Counted from the stretch's first letter, positions 8,372-16,321 are shown. The stretch is 64,000 nt of DNA from Ferrimonas futtsuensis DSM 18154 (GCF_000422645.1 NZ_KE383896.1:129461-193460); one strand, 5' to 3'. Notes: a model not told the origin generated them from the sequence alone. Numbers and translations are program-made.

Positions 8372-8467
8372 TTACTTCTTGCCAGCGTAGTAGATGCTGG
8401 TGGCGTTCCACTGGCCTTGGGACCAGGAACCGTACAGGGTAACGTCGTAACCGAATGGGTAGTTCAT
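8372..8467 (-). CDS. Small peptide 1 of the tandem family (31 aa)
   Basis: The first, promoter-proximal member. It starts MNYPFGYDVTLYGSW and ends WNATSIYYAGKK. It is two residues longer than its paralogues through a terminal KK. GGAGAAAAGATT before the ATG gives a good ribosome site. No double-glycine leader, Sec signal or lipobox is present, and no modification or export enzyme lies within several kilobases. If the peptide is secreted or modified, the machinery is elsewhere. It could also be a cytosolic regulatory peptide, or mainly a carrier for the RNA structures around it. Confidence 0.78.
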   Translation of the reverse strand: MNYPFGYDVTLYGSWSQGQWNATSIYYAGKK

Positions 8468-8508
8468 AATCTTTTCTCCGATAAAGTTGCTAACACCTAG
8501 TTCAAGTG

Positions 8509-8617
8509 GTGCGGTTCCTTGGCACAGCGGTCTCGATTCCTTGGAGAAACTCACGTCTCAACCGTTGAGACGATGAAGACCAACTCGGTCTTTACTAGGG
8601 GGAGTTGCCTCCCGACA
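8509..8617 (-). promoter_or_regulatory. 5' leader of the small-peptide transcript: three hairpins then two GGA-loop hairpins
   Basis: From the predicted start near 8617 the minus strand gives three hairpins in a row: GGGAG-GCAA-CTCCC, AGACC-GAGTT-GGTCT and GTCTCAA-CGG-TTGAGAC. The GGA-loop pair follows: TCTC-CAAGGAATC-GAGA (8547-8531) and GTGC-CAAGGAACC-GCAC (8525-8509). The third hairpin occupies the place of the TGCCTCA/TGAGGCA hairpin in units 2 and 3. Almost the whole leader can fold. Confidence 0.68.
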
Positions 8618-8623
8618 GTTGCT

Positions 8624-8651
8624 ATAATACCGATATGTAATTTTATTACAA
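8624..8651 (-). promoter_or_regulatory. Sigma-70 promoter of the small-peptide transcript
   Basis: On the minus strand TTGTAA (8651-8646) and TATTAT (8629-8624) are separated by 16 bases in an AT-rich setting. Transcription would start near 8617, about 150 bases before the first ATG. Confidence 0.6.
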
Positions 8652-8732
8652 GCCTTATCGTGATCTTTTTTGAAAAAAAGCCAATTTCTGAAAGTTTATT
8701 ACATGATAACCAATTGATATGGGCTGCAGAGG

Positions 8733-8748
8733 CGTGACCAGGATCACG
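8733..8748. promoter_or_regulatory. CRP-like palindrome upstream of the small-peptide promoter
   Basis: CGTGA-CCAGGA-TCACG is a perfect 5+5 inverted repeat with the CRP spacing and 8 of 10 matches to TGTGA-N6-TCACA. Its centre is about 124 bases upstream of the predicted start near 8617, farther than most class I CRP sites. Confidence 0.35.
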
Positions 8749-9208
8749 TTTTCACTGAAATGCCCGACATCACGCACAGGCCACCATAAACACCCATGCA
8801 CAGATCACACTTTTCTAAGGGAATAACTCAACTCTTTAGCTGCTTGGACACAGAAACTGTAACTCCGCCCCAAAGACAACAGGACTGACGCACCAGGCTC
8901 GGCAGGAAACTGCCGGTCACCCTGAGTTCGGCACTTTGCAGTCGGGGCTGAATGCCGTAGGACGCTAGGGAGTAACGAGCCGCAGGAAGAACTGAACGTC
9001 CACCTCTTGCTGAAGGGTCTGACCTGGCAACACCGGCCAGCCCTAAGAGCTGCTCGAGGCTCTGTTACCTTATATAGAGGAGGGGGAACAACTTCCACAG
9101 GTCACCAGGAGCGCCCCTGTCGGAGATTCATCAGGCCCAGGAGGCGTTCCCCGGTAAGCCACATGTAGACAAGCTGGTGCTGTTCCCCTGAGCCCGTGCC
9201 GCGGGCCC
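8749..9208. other. Unassigned 460-base region between the small-peptide locus and the M17 peptidase gene
   Basis: GC-rich sequence without a convincing gene. A 97-codon frame at 8805-9098 on the minus strand has a low-complexity, arginine/serine/cysteine-rich product typical of a chance frame. There is a short perfect hairpin, CGGCAG-GAAA-CTGCCG, at about 8902. I could not match the region to a known structured RNA. Confidence 0.35.
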
Positions 9209-9216
9209 GATGAACA

Positions 9217-9236
9217 GGGAGGCCCGCAGGCCTCCC
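9217..9236 (-). terminator. Hairpin after the M17 aminopeptidase gene
   Basis: GGGAGGCC and GGCCTCCC form a perfect 8-bp stem with a four-base loop, 14 bases after the stop codon on the minus strand. The T-run is poor (CTGTTCAT), so termination may be weak. Confidence 0.55.
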
Positions 9237-9249
9237 ACTCTTGCGGGGA

Positions 9250-10770
9250 TTACAGCTCCTCCATCATCGCCAGCAGAGTCGCCACCGGCCGGGCGCTGGG
9301 TTTGCCGTAGAGGGGATCCCGTTTCTCCACCGCGGTGGCGGCGATGTCCAGATGCAGGTAGGGAATGGGGCTGTCACTGGCCAGCTGGTGCTTATCCAGC
9401 CCCGACGCCTTAAGCAGGAACGCCTGGGGAAACTGATGGCCCCGGCTGATGTTCACCGACGCGCCATTGTTGGAGGAGAGCAGATCCTCGGACTCGCTGC
9501 GACCCGCCACCTGGGCAAAATCCTCACGCCGCAGGGTGGAGATCTCCACCGGTTCGCCCCAGCGCTCACCAATCTGCTGCATCAACTGCCCCTGCTGACC
9601 TCGGCGGGCGACACTGTTCTCCACCACTCCGGTGTAGGGGCCGTAGGCGCGCACCACATGACCGGTGAGTGTGGCGATGGAGAACACCCTTGGCGACACC
9701 GCGCCCTGAGCATCCTGACGAAGGTGTGACAACAGATCCGCCAGCACCAGCCGTCCTTCGGCATCGGTGTTGCCGATGCGCACCCGTGCCCCGGCGTGGG
9801 AGGTAATGATCTCATCGGGTACGAAGGCGTCACTGCCCAGGGCGTTACGCACCAGGCCCATCTCGGCGATGATGCGGATCCCCTTGGGTCTGAGCATGGC
9901 CACCGTCTTCATAAAGCCGACCGTGGCCGCCGCTCCGCCCTTGTCCCGGCTCATGCCGGCCATGGCGCCCCCCACCTTAAGATCGGCGCCGCCGGTATCG
10001 AAGGTGACCCCTTTGCCAGCGATCAACCAGGTCTGGTGTACCTCACCTTCCGGGTTGTACTCGACCCGGACCACCCGGGCGGCATGGCGGGCAACGGCGA
10101 AGCTGGTGCGGGATACGGCGCTGAGCAGGGGATACTCCCTCACCAGTTGATCCTGATCGTCGATCACCGTCAGCTCCACCGGCTCCTCGGCAAACAGACC
10201 GACACAGTAGTCGGCGAAGGCAGGCGGCGCCATCTGCTCCGGGTCGCCGCCGCAGAGATCCCGGGCGGCAATCCGGCCCGCCTCCAGCGCATTGAGACGC
10301 GCCACATCCTGGCCATTCATCAAGCCGATACGCACCCGGGGCTGATCTTCCACGTCCGGATTAAGATAGAGCCCCTGACCACAGCCCAGGGCCGCCACCT
10401 CGGCGGCGTTCAGATAACGGGGGTCGCCATCGGGCAGGTCCAGCAACAGCAAGATGTCGCGGGCGCCGGACCGAAACGCCATCTTGGCTCCCTCTTCCGC
10501 CGCCTCATACACCCGGCGAACATCCTCGTAGTCATCCCTGATGTCGCCGGTGGGTGCCAACACCAGACGCCCCCCCGCCAGTCCCGGTGCCAGCAACAGG
10601 GTCGGTTCCTTGCCGATGCGCTGATCCACCGAGGCGGCGTGGTCCACCAGCTGACCCAGTTCCGGGTTGGCTTCCAGGGTAAAATCCTGGCTGACCACCA
10701 GCAGCGCATCCCAGCCACCTTCACCAAATTGGGCGTCCTCGGCCGGAGTAAAAAATTCCACTTGTGCCAT
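9250..10770 (-). CDS. M17-family leucyl aminopeptidase (PepA/PepB-like)
   Basis: A cytoplasmic metalloaminopeptidase of 506 residues, about the length of PepA. The catalytic C-terminal half carries GKGVTFDTGGADLK, MSRDKGGAAATVG, the family signature NTDAEGRLVLADLL and GASVNISRGHQFPQAFLL. These contain the two-zinc ligands and the catalytic Lys and Arg positions. The N-terminal half is divergent, so the symbol is left open. It starts at an ATG with AGGAAGAGAAC upstream, divergent from pepD by 120 bases. A peptidase pair next to each other suggests shared peptide turnover. Confidence 0.9.
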   Translation of the reverse strand: MAQVEFFTPAEDAQFGEGGWDALLVVSQDFTLEANPELGQLVDHAASVDQRIGKEPTLLLAPGLAGGRLVLAPTGDIRDDYEDVRRVYEAAEEGAKMAFRSGARDILLLLDLPDGDPRYLNAAEVAALGCGQGLYLNPDVEDQPRVRIGLMNGQDVARLNALEAGRIAARDLCGGDPEQMAPPAFADYCVGLFAEEPVELTVIDDQDQLVREYPLLSAVSRTSFAVARHAARVVRVEYNPEGEVHQTWLIAGKGVTFDTGGADLKVGGAMAGMSRDKGGAAATVGFMKTVAMLRPKGIRIIAEMGLVRNALGSDAFVPDEIITSHAGARVRIGNTDAEGRLVLADLLSHLRQDAQGAVSPRVFSIATLTGHVVRAYGPYTGVVENSVARRGQQGQLMQQIGERWGEPVEISTLRREDFAQVAGRSESEDLLSSNNGASVNISRGHQFPQAFLLKASGLDKHQLASDSPIPYLHLDIAATAVEKRDPLYGKPSARPVATLLAMMEEL

Positions 10771-10890
10771 GATGTTCTCTTCCTTTTACGCGGGAAAATC
10801 CTTGTTCGGCCACTATAGCACGTCGCCCACTTCCCGCTGTGGTAGACTGACGCGACACTAAAACAAAGGCGAATACAGGAGTACCCGCTC

Positions 10891-12348
10891 GTGCAGCCAA
10901 TCAGCTCCCTCAGCCCACAACCCCTGTGGCGCTGGTTTGACACCATCTGCTCTATCCCCCACCCCTCCAAGCAGGAGATTGCCCTGCGAGACCACATCCA
11001 GGCCTGGGCCCAGTCTCGTGGACTGGAAAACCTGCTGGACCAGGTAGGCAACCTGATTATCCGCAAGCCCGCCACCGCCGGCTTTGAGAAACGCAAAGGG
11101 GTGATCCTCCAGGCTCACCTGGATATGGTGCCTCAGAAAAACTCCGACACCGACCATGACTTTGCCTGCGATCCCATCCGCGCCCACATCGACGGCGACT
11201 GGGTCACCGCCGAAGGCACCACCCTGGGGGCCGACAACGGCATCGGCATGGCCTCCGCCCTGGCGGTGCTGGAAGCGGATGATCTGGAGCATGGCCCCAT
11301 CGAGGTACTGCTGACCATCGACGAAGAAGCGGGCATGACCGGCGCCTTTGGCCTGGAGGCGGGCGTACTCACCGGCGATATCCTGATCAACACCGACTCC
11401 GAAGAGGAGGGCGAGGTGTACATGGGTTGCGCCGGCGGCGTGGATGCGGCCCTGACCCTGACAGTGGCCCACGAAGCCCTGCCCGAAGGGATGACCACGG
11501 TTGAGATCGCCCTGACCGGTCTCAAAGGCGGCCACTCAGGCTGCGACATCCACCTTGGACGGGGCAACGCCAACAAGCTGCTGGCCCGTTTCCTGTTTGG
11601 TCATGGCGAAGAGCTGGGGCTGCGTCTGTCCGAGCTGCGTGGCGGTTCCCTGCGTAACGCCATCCCCCGGGAAGCCTGGATGACCATCAGTCTGCCGCAG
11701 GCCAACCTGGCTCAGCTGGAGCAACGCATCGGCGATTACCGCGCCATCCTGGAAAATGAGCTGGCCGCCGTGGAACCCGGCCTGTCCCTGACCATGAACA
11801 GCGCCCAGCCCCCTGCCCAGGTGTTCGCCGCCGCAGACCAGCAGAAACTGGTGGCCCTGATGCACGGCGCCCCCAATGGGGTGATCCGCATGAGCGATGA
11901 GTTCGACGGCGTGGTGGAAACCTCCCTGAACATGGGCGTGGTCACCACCGACGCCGACAAGGTGGAGGTGCTCTGCCTGATCCGCTCCACCATCGACAGT
12001 GGCCGGGAGATGGTTGAGAACATGCTCAAAGCACTGGCTCAGCTCTCCGGTGCCGAACTGGGCCTCTCCGGCGCCTACCCTGGCTGGAAGCCAGACGCGG
12101 CGTCCCCCATCATGCAGGTGGTCCGTGAAACCTATCAGCAGAAGTTTGGTGCCCTGCCTAACATCATGGTGATCCACGCCGGTCTGGAATGCGGTTTGTT
12201 CAAAAAGCCCTACCCCAAGCTGGATATGGTTTCCATCGGCCCCACCATTCGCTTCCCCCACTCCCCCGATGAGAAGGTGGAGATCGCCACCGTGGAGAAG
12301 TACTGGCAACTGCTGACCGAGGTGCTCAAGGCGGTGCCCAACCGTTAA
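10891..12348 (+). CDS. pepD: Aminoacyl-histidine dipeptidase (peptidase D, M20 family)
   Basis: A cytosolic zinc dipeptidase of broad specificity, 485 residues like E. coli PepD. Nearly every family block is present: LSPQPLW at the N-terminus, IRKPATAGFE, LQAHLDMVPQKN, GTTLGADNGIGMASALAVL, the catalytic EE in TIDEEAGMTGAFGL, NTDSEEEGEVYMGCAGG, GLKGGHSGCDIHLG and HAGLECGLFKKPYP. The start is GTG with AGGAG nine bases upstream. It is a single gene closed by a strong terminator. Confidence 0.97.
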   Translation: MQPISSLSPQPLWRWFDTICSIPHPSKQEIALRDHIQAWAQSRGLENLLDQVGNLIIRKPATAGFEKRKGVILQAHLDMVPQKNSDTDHDFACDPIRAHIDGDWVTAEGTTLGADNGIGMASALAVLEADDLEHGPIEVLLTIDEEAGMTGAFGLEAGVLTGDILINTDSEEEGEVYMGCAGGVDAALTLTVAHEALPEGMTTVEIALTGLKGGHSGCDIHLGRGNANKLLARFLFGHGEELGLRLSELRGGSLRNAIPREAWMTISLPQANLAQLEQRIGDYRAILENELAAVEPGLSLTMNSAQPPAQVFAAADQQKLVALMHGAPNGVIRMSDEFDGVVETSLNMGVVTTDADKVEVLCLIRSTIDSGREMVENMLKALAQLSGAELGLSGAYPGWKPDAASPIMQVVRETYQQKFGALPNIMVIHAGLECGLFKKPYPKLDMVSIGPTIRFPHSPDEKVEIATVEKYWQLLTEVLKAVPNR

Positions 12349-12372
12349 GACCACCGCGTCTTGGAAAAGAAA

Positions 12373-12396
12373 AGCCGTCCACAAGGACGGCTTTTT
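12373..12396 (+). terminator. Intrinsic terminator after pepD
   Basis: AGCCGTCC-ACAA-GGACGGCT followed by TTTT, 25 bases after the stop. The upstream A residues would also give a short U-run in the opposite direction, so it may serve the leftward gene at 12424 as well. Confidence 0.88.
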
Positions 12397-12423
12397 CATG
12401 CCCATTTCGTTTTTTAATGACAG

Positions 12424-12831
12424 CTAGATCAGCTTCTGCTGTTTCACCAGGGGCTTATTCAGCTCGAGTACCACCAGCTCCACCTGGTCATCCGGGTTGG
12501 TGCGGCAGTTGGCCCTAAGGGCCTCGTGACGCTCCACCTCACAGGCTTTGACAATGGCAGAGCCCTTGTCCTTGCCGAAGCGGCGCATCAGGTAGCTCAT
12601 GGCGTTCTCCTCTGCGTAGCTGAGCAGGGCAGTCACCTTCTTCTGATCCCCTTTGTCGTCGTAGTAGTTGACGGTGCGACAGAAGGTCTTATCGCCGATA
12701 TAGAGGCTGAAGTAGTCTGCATCGCGCAGGGGTTTGTGTTGGTAGAAGCCATATCCCAGGCCGTAACAGACGCCGGCAACCAGGGTCATCAGACCCGCAG
12801 CCAGGCACAGTTGTTTGGTAAGGGTTCTCAT
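12424..12831 (-). CDS. Small exported or membrane-anchored protein of unknown function
   Basis: A 135-residue protein with one hydrophobic N-terminal segment (LCLAAGLMTLVAGVCYGLGYGF), either a signal anchor or an uncleaved signal. The rest is polar, with a few cysteines (FCRTV, KACEV, ANCRT). I do not recognise a family. The ATG at 12831 is chosen because AAGGAGG lies six bases upstream; the frame extends 66 codons further but without protein-like composition. It is a stand-alone gene sharing the terminator region with pepD. Confidence 0.7.
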   Translation of the reverse strand: MRTLTKQLCLAAGLMTLVAGVCYGLGYGFYQHKPLRDADYFSLYIGDKTFCRTVNYYDDKGDQKKVTALLSYAEENAMSYLMRRFGKDKGSAIVKACEVERHEALRANCRTNPDDQVELVVLELNKPLVKQQKLI

Positions 12832-13087
12832 CCTTAACCTCCTTCCTTGCGCCGGCGGATTGCTGGTCACCGGCTGACGGCAGAGGCTGAGTGGCCAGGT
12901 GGCCGATAGGGGGTCAGGCTCTGCACCGAGCCAGGATGGCTGTGTCTGGGGGTAGAAAGAGTGGACACACCTGGCTAACCGCTTCACTAACGTCTCTGGG
13001 TTTTTAGCGGACATTTTTCGGAAGCTCACCCCCAGATTAATTCGTTGCTTTATTAATCGTTTTGACAGGGATCAAACAAGCTTCCGG

Positions 13088-14143
13088 TCACAAAGGCAGG
13101 GGCAATTGGCGAAGGGCTTTGTTCTCGGCCAGCTCCACGGAGATCCCCACCAGCCGGACCTGGCGGCCATTACCCCGGCGAAAGGCGATGCCCATCAGGG
13201 CGCGGAACAGCTCCGGGTCCAGCTGCTGGCTCTGCTGAGTGACCGTCGTCAGCTCAAAATCGGCAAATTTCAGCTTGACCGTCTGCCCCTTGATGCCCCG
13301 CTTGCTGGCACTCAGGCGCCGCTCCAGTTCCGGCAGCAGGGTGTCGAACTGCCGCTGGCAGGCGGCCAGGTCTGGCAGATCCCGGGCAAAGGTGGTTTCC
13401 ACCCCCACGGATTTGCGGATGCGGCTGGGCTCCACCGGACGGTCATCGATGCCGCGGCAGCGGCGCCACAATACCGGACCAAACTTGCCCATCATCGACT
13501 CCAGATCCACCTCCGACAGGCCGAGGACATCCTCCCCCTTGAGCAGGCCTCGACGAGCGAGGCGCTCTGCGGTTTTTGGGCCTACCCCGGGGATCTTCTT
13601 CAGAGGCAGGCGGGCGGCGAACTCGGCGGTGCGCTCCGGGGGAATCACCATCTGGCCGTTGGGCTTGTTTTCATCGGAGGCCACCTTGGCCAGAAACTTA
13701 TTGGGCGCAATGCCGGCGGAGGCGGTCAGGCCTGTGGCCTCGAAGATCTCCGCCCGTATCGCCTGGGCCATCCGGGTGGCACTGCCCTGACAATGGGGCT
13801 TGCCGGTCACATCGAGGAAGGCTTCATCCAGAGAGAGGGGCTCCACCAGTTCGGTGTACTTGCGAAAGATGGCCTGGATCTGCCCAGACACCGCCTTGTA
13901 CACCGACATGCGATGAGGCACCAGAACCAGGTCCGGACACAGTTGCTGCGCCCTGTGGGTCGGCATGGCGGAGCGTACCCCATAGGCGCGGGCGGCGTAG
14001 TTGCAGGTAGCGATCACCCCACGGCCGGACGCACGCCCACCAACGGCGATCGGCTTGTCCCGCAAGCTGGGGTTGTCCCGCATCTCCACCGCGGCAAAGA
14101 AGCAGTCCATATCGATATGAATGATCTTGCGCTGCACCCGCAC
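13088..14143 (-). CDS. dinB: DNA polymerase IV (Y-family translesion polymerase)
   Basis: A 351-residue error-prone polymerase of the SOS response. Palm motifs are HIDMDCFFAAVEM (metal-binding Asp), the GVIATCNYAARAYGVRSAMP finger segment and PLSLDEAFLDVT. The helix-hairpin-helix IPGVGPKTAERLARRG and the little-finger domain follow. There is no ATG near the family start. GTG at 14143 or 14137 must be used, and the LexA box ends only six bases before the first of these, so the 5' leader is very short. A C-terminal QLPLPL fits the usual beta-clamp-binding motif position. Confidence 0.95.
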   Translation of the reverse strand: MRVQRKIIHIDMDCFFAAVEMRDNPSLRDKPIAVGGRASGRGVIATCNYAARAYGVRSAMPTHRAQQLCPDLVLVPHRMSVYKAVSGQIQAIFRKYTELVEPLSLDEAFLDVTGKPHCQGSATRMAQAIRAEIFEATGLTASAGIAPNKFLAKVASDENKPNGQMVIPPERTAEFAARLPLKKIPGVGPKTAERLARRGLLKGEDVLGLSEVDLESMMGKFGPVLWRRCRGIDDRPVEPSRIRKSVGVETTFARDLPDLAACQRQFDTLLPELERRLSASKRGIKGQTVKLKFADFELTTVTQQSQQLDPELFRALMGIAFRRGNGRQVRLVGISVELAENKALRQLPLPL

Positions 14144-14148
14144 ACCAA

Positions 14149-14168
14149 TACTGTATATATGAACAGTT
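14149..14168 (-). promoter_or_regulatory. LexA (SOS) box of dinB
   Basis: TACTG-TATATATGAA-CAGTT contains CTG-N10-CAG with an AT-rich centre, close to the gammaproteobacterial LexA consensus TACTG(TA)5CAGTA. It straddles the predicted start of transcription, so LexA would block the polymerase directly. Confidence 0.85.
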
Positions 14169-14170
14169 AA

Positions 14171-14199
14171 ATCATATCACCCCAACGCCAAAAGCCCAA
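14171..14199 (-). promoter_or_regulatory. Sigma-70 promoter of dinB
   Basis: On the minus strand TTGGGC (14199-14194) and TATGAT (14176-14171) are separated by 17 bases. The predicted start near 14164 leaves only about 20 bases before the GTG codon. Confidence 0.55.
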
Positions 14200-14208
14200 A
14201 GATCAAAT

Positions 14209-14228
14209 AAGGCGCCATCTGGCGCCTT
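14209..14228 (-). terminator. Intrinsic terminator after the chemoreceptor gene
   Basis: AAGGCGCC-AGAT-GGCGCCTT on the minus strand, followed by ATTTGATC, 23 bases after the chemoreceptor stop. It separates that gene from the dinB promoter. Confidence 0.75.
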
Positions 14229-14250
14229 CTGTCATCGCCAGGGGGGCGGG

Positions 14251-16254
14251 CTACACCTGATAACGGTTCAGCCCCTGAGCCAACTGGCTTCCCCCTTCAA
14301 CCAGTTCCTCCAGACTGCGCTCCAGCTGGTCGCCCCGGGAGACCGCGTCATCGGAGAGGGTATTCACCCGGGTAACGGTGGCGGCAATCTCCTCGGCCAC
14401 CCCGGCCTGCTGGGCAATGGCCTGAGTCATCTCCTGCACCTGCTGCTGAATCCCCGCCACTGCCCGACCGGCCAAGTCCAGGGTATCGACGATCTGGTCA
14501 CTGCGCTGCTGGCTCTGCTGCAACTGCTCACAGCTCTGGGTCATCGCCTGCTCCGCCTCGATGCTGGCCTGCTGCAGCCCGGCGATGATGGTCTGGATAT
14601 TGGCGGTGGAATCCTGAGTCTTTGAGGCCAGGGTGCGTACCTCATCCGCCACCACGGCAAAGCCCCGCCCCTGCTCGCCCGCCCGGGCAGCTTCGATGGC
14701 CGCATTCAGAGCCAGCAGGTTGGTCTGCTCGGCGATGGTGCGGATCACATTAAGCACCTCTCCAATCTGATCGGCGTTCTGTCTGAGCCGGGACACCAGT
14801 TCACTGGACTCCTGCATCTGTCCCGCCAACTGAGCCAGGGACTCCTTGCCCTCCCCCATGGCGCTCCCTGCCTGTCCCATCTGCTGATGCACCTGGTCGG
14901 CGTGGGAGGCCACCTGCGCCGCCTGGCTGGCCATCTCGGCGCTGGTCTGCGCCATCTGACTGGTTGCGGTGGACGCTTGTTCCACCTCCCCTTTCTGGGC
15001 CGACATGGAGCTCAGGGTCTCCCCCCAGATCTCTGTGGCCAGGGCACTGCTGTGGGACACCGATTCCGTCAGTCCCTTGCTCTGGTTCACCAGTTGATGT
15101 ACCCGATCGGCAAACTGATTGAACGCCCGGCCCAGCTGACCCAGTTCATCCCGACGGTTCAGCTTGATCCGCTGGCTGAGATCGCCGTCCCCCTGGGCGA
15201 TCGTCTCCATGGCCGCCACCAGTCGCCGGATCTGCGACCTGAAGGGCAGCAACAGCAGCCACACCACCGCAGACACCAGCAGGGTCAGCATCACCGACAC
15301 GGTGCCGGTAGCCCAGGCCTCTTCGGTCACCCGGGCGCCGACCACCTTGGTGGGCAGCAGCAATCCCAGCTTCCAGTGCAGCTGGGGAAACTCACTGTCC
15401 ACCGGCTGCCACACCACCAGCTGATCCTGCCCCTGAAGCCGCACCTCACCCTGCCCTTCGGGCTGGGCCAGAATCTCTCTGGCCAGGGTGGCAAAACCCT
15501 GGCTGGCGCTAAACTGACTGTCGACCTCACTCAACATCGACCCTGGAGGAAATGCCTGGGAAAACAGCGGGAAAAACACCAATTTGCCGTCGCCCGTCAC
15601 CAGGAACGCCTGCCCCTGGCCCTGGTAGGTCACCTGGGAGAGCAGGGTCTCTCCAATGGTGGAGATGAGGATGTCCATGCCGCCGATGCCCAGGAATCGG
15701 CCTTGGGCGTCATACACCGTCTGTTTCACCGTGGCCGACACCGAGCCATCATTGGCGTCGACCGCCGGCTCGGTGACATAGAGGCGATTCTTGGCCAGTG
15801 CCTCTCCCCACCAGGGGCGTTTGCTGGTGTAGTAATTGGGATCGTCCGAGTAACGGCCGTTGAGATCAAAGTACTCGTGGGTGGCGTCGCTGCCGAAAAA
15901 CAGACTCTTGATGGTGCTGTCTTTATCGGAAAAGTGCCGGAAGTAGCGAGTCACCTGGGGATAGTCTTCAAACGGCGCCAGATCCCCGCCCCGGTCGTCG
16001 TAGTCGGCGAAGAACCGCTGAACCTGGGGACTGGCAAACACCGACTGGACAATGGCCCCCTTGGCCTCGAAGAAGGCGGCAATCTTGCCGGCTTTGTCGG
16101 ACACCAGCTGGCCGACCTCGTGGCTCACCTGCTGCCGGGTCGCCTCGCGGGTTTGGCTGACCTGGTAGATGGTCATCAGTGTTAGAATCAGAAAGAGTGC
16201 GCCGCCGATGGATCCCACCAGCTGACGGGTTAAAGAAGCTCTGAACCAGTCCAT
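14251..16254 (-). CDS. Methyl-accepting chemotaxis protein with dCache-type periplasmic sensor
   Basis: A 667-residue transmembrane chemoreceptor. The order is an N-terminal membrane helix, a large periplasmic dCache/PDC region of roughly 270 residues (with [13 protein letters not shown] and [10 protein letters not shown] typical of such sensors), a second helix, a HAMP domain, and the cytoplasmic signalling domain with its hairpin tip [20 protein letters not shown]. The ATG at 16254 has AGGGAAG upstream and begins the membrane helix; an upstream in-frame ATG at 16305 lies inside the predicted promoter leader. A sigma-28 promoter is visible. The ligand is unknown. Confidence 0.93.
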   Translation of the reverse strand: MDWFRASLTRQLVGSIGGALFLILTLMTIYQVSQTREATRQQVSHEVGQLVSDKAGKIAAFFEAKGAIVQSVFASPQVQRFFADYDDRGGDLAPFEDYPQVTRYFRHFSDKDSTIKSLFFGSDATHEYFDLNGRYSDDPNYYTSKRPWWGEALAKNRLYVTEPAVDANDGSVSATVKQTVYDAQGRFLGIGGMDILISTIGETLLSQVTYQGQGQAFLVTGDGKLVFFPLFSQAFPPGSMLSEVDSQFSASQGFATLAREILAQPEGQGEVRLQGQDQLVVWQPVDSEFPQLHWKLGLLLPTKVVGARVTEEAWATGTVSVMLTLLVSAVVWLLLLPFRSQIRRLVAAMETIAQGDGDLSQRIKLNRRDELGQLGRAFNQFADRVHQLVNQSKGLTESVSHSSALATEIWGETLSSMSAQKGEVEQASTATSQMAQTSAEMASQAAQVASHADQVHQQMGQAGSAMGEGKESLAQLAGQMQESSELVSRLRQNADQIGEVLNVIRTIAEQTNLLALNAAIEAARAGEQGRGFAVVADEVRTLASKTQDSTANIQTIIAGLQQASIEAEQAMTQSCEQLQQSQQRSDQIVDTLDLAGRAVAGIQQQVQEMTQAIAQQAGVAEEIAATVTRVNTLSDDAVSRGDQLERSLEELVEGGSQLAQGLNRYQV

Positions 16255-16294
16255 AATCTTCCCTGAAATTATTGTTTTCCCGTAGGTATTTTGC

Positions 16295-16321
16295 TTATCG
16301 GCCAAAATTACCCAAACTGAA
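16295..16321 (-). promoter_or_regulatory. Sigma-28 (FliA) promoter of the chemoreceptor gene
   Basis: On the minus strand TTCAGTTT, 11 bases, then GCCGATAA. This matches 14 of 16 positions of TAAAGTTT-N11-GCCGATAA, with a perfect -10. It lies about 41 bases before the ATG and places the receptor in the flagellar regulon. Confidence 0.75.

Larger units (their letters stand above)
7939..8547 (-). repeat. Three tandem ~220-bp units, each a structured leader plus a small gene
   Basis: The start codons at 8467, 8248 and 8028 are 219 and 220 bases apart. Each unit holds, in order, a pair of GGA-loop hairpins, the box GTTAGCAACTTTA or a close variant, GGAGAA, and a 29-31 codon gene. The units have diverged well beyond a recent duplication, while the hairpins and the aromatic peptide residues stayed. 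One promoter and one terminator enclose all three. Confidence 0.85.

Noticed and set aside
8623-8628. A perfect TATAAT on the plus strand
   Set aside because: At 17 bases upstream the -35 would be GGGAGT. The overlapping minus-strand promoter with TTGTAA and TATTAT is better.
8805-9098. A 97-codon minus-strand frame
   Set aside because: Its product is rich in Arg, Ser, Cys and Pro with no family resemblance and no good ribosome site.
8749-9208. A CsrB-like sponge RNA on the plus strand, because of many GGA triplets
   Set aside because: I counted only a few more GGA than expected for such GC-rich DNA. They are not in repeated loop hairpins, and there is no terminator with a T-run.
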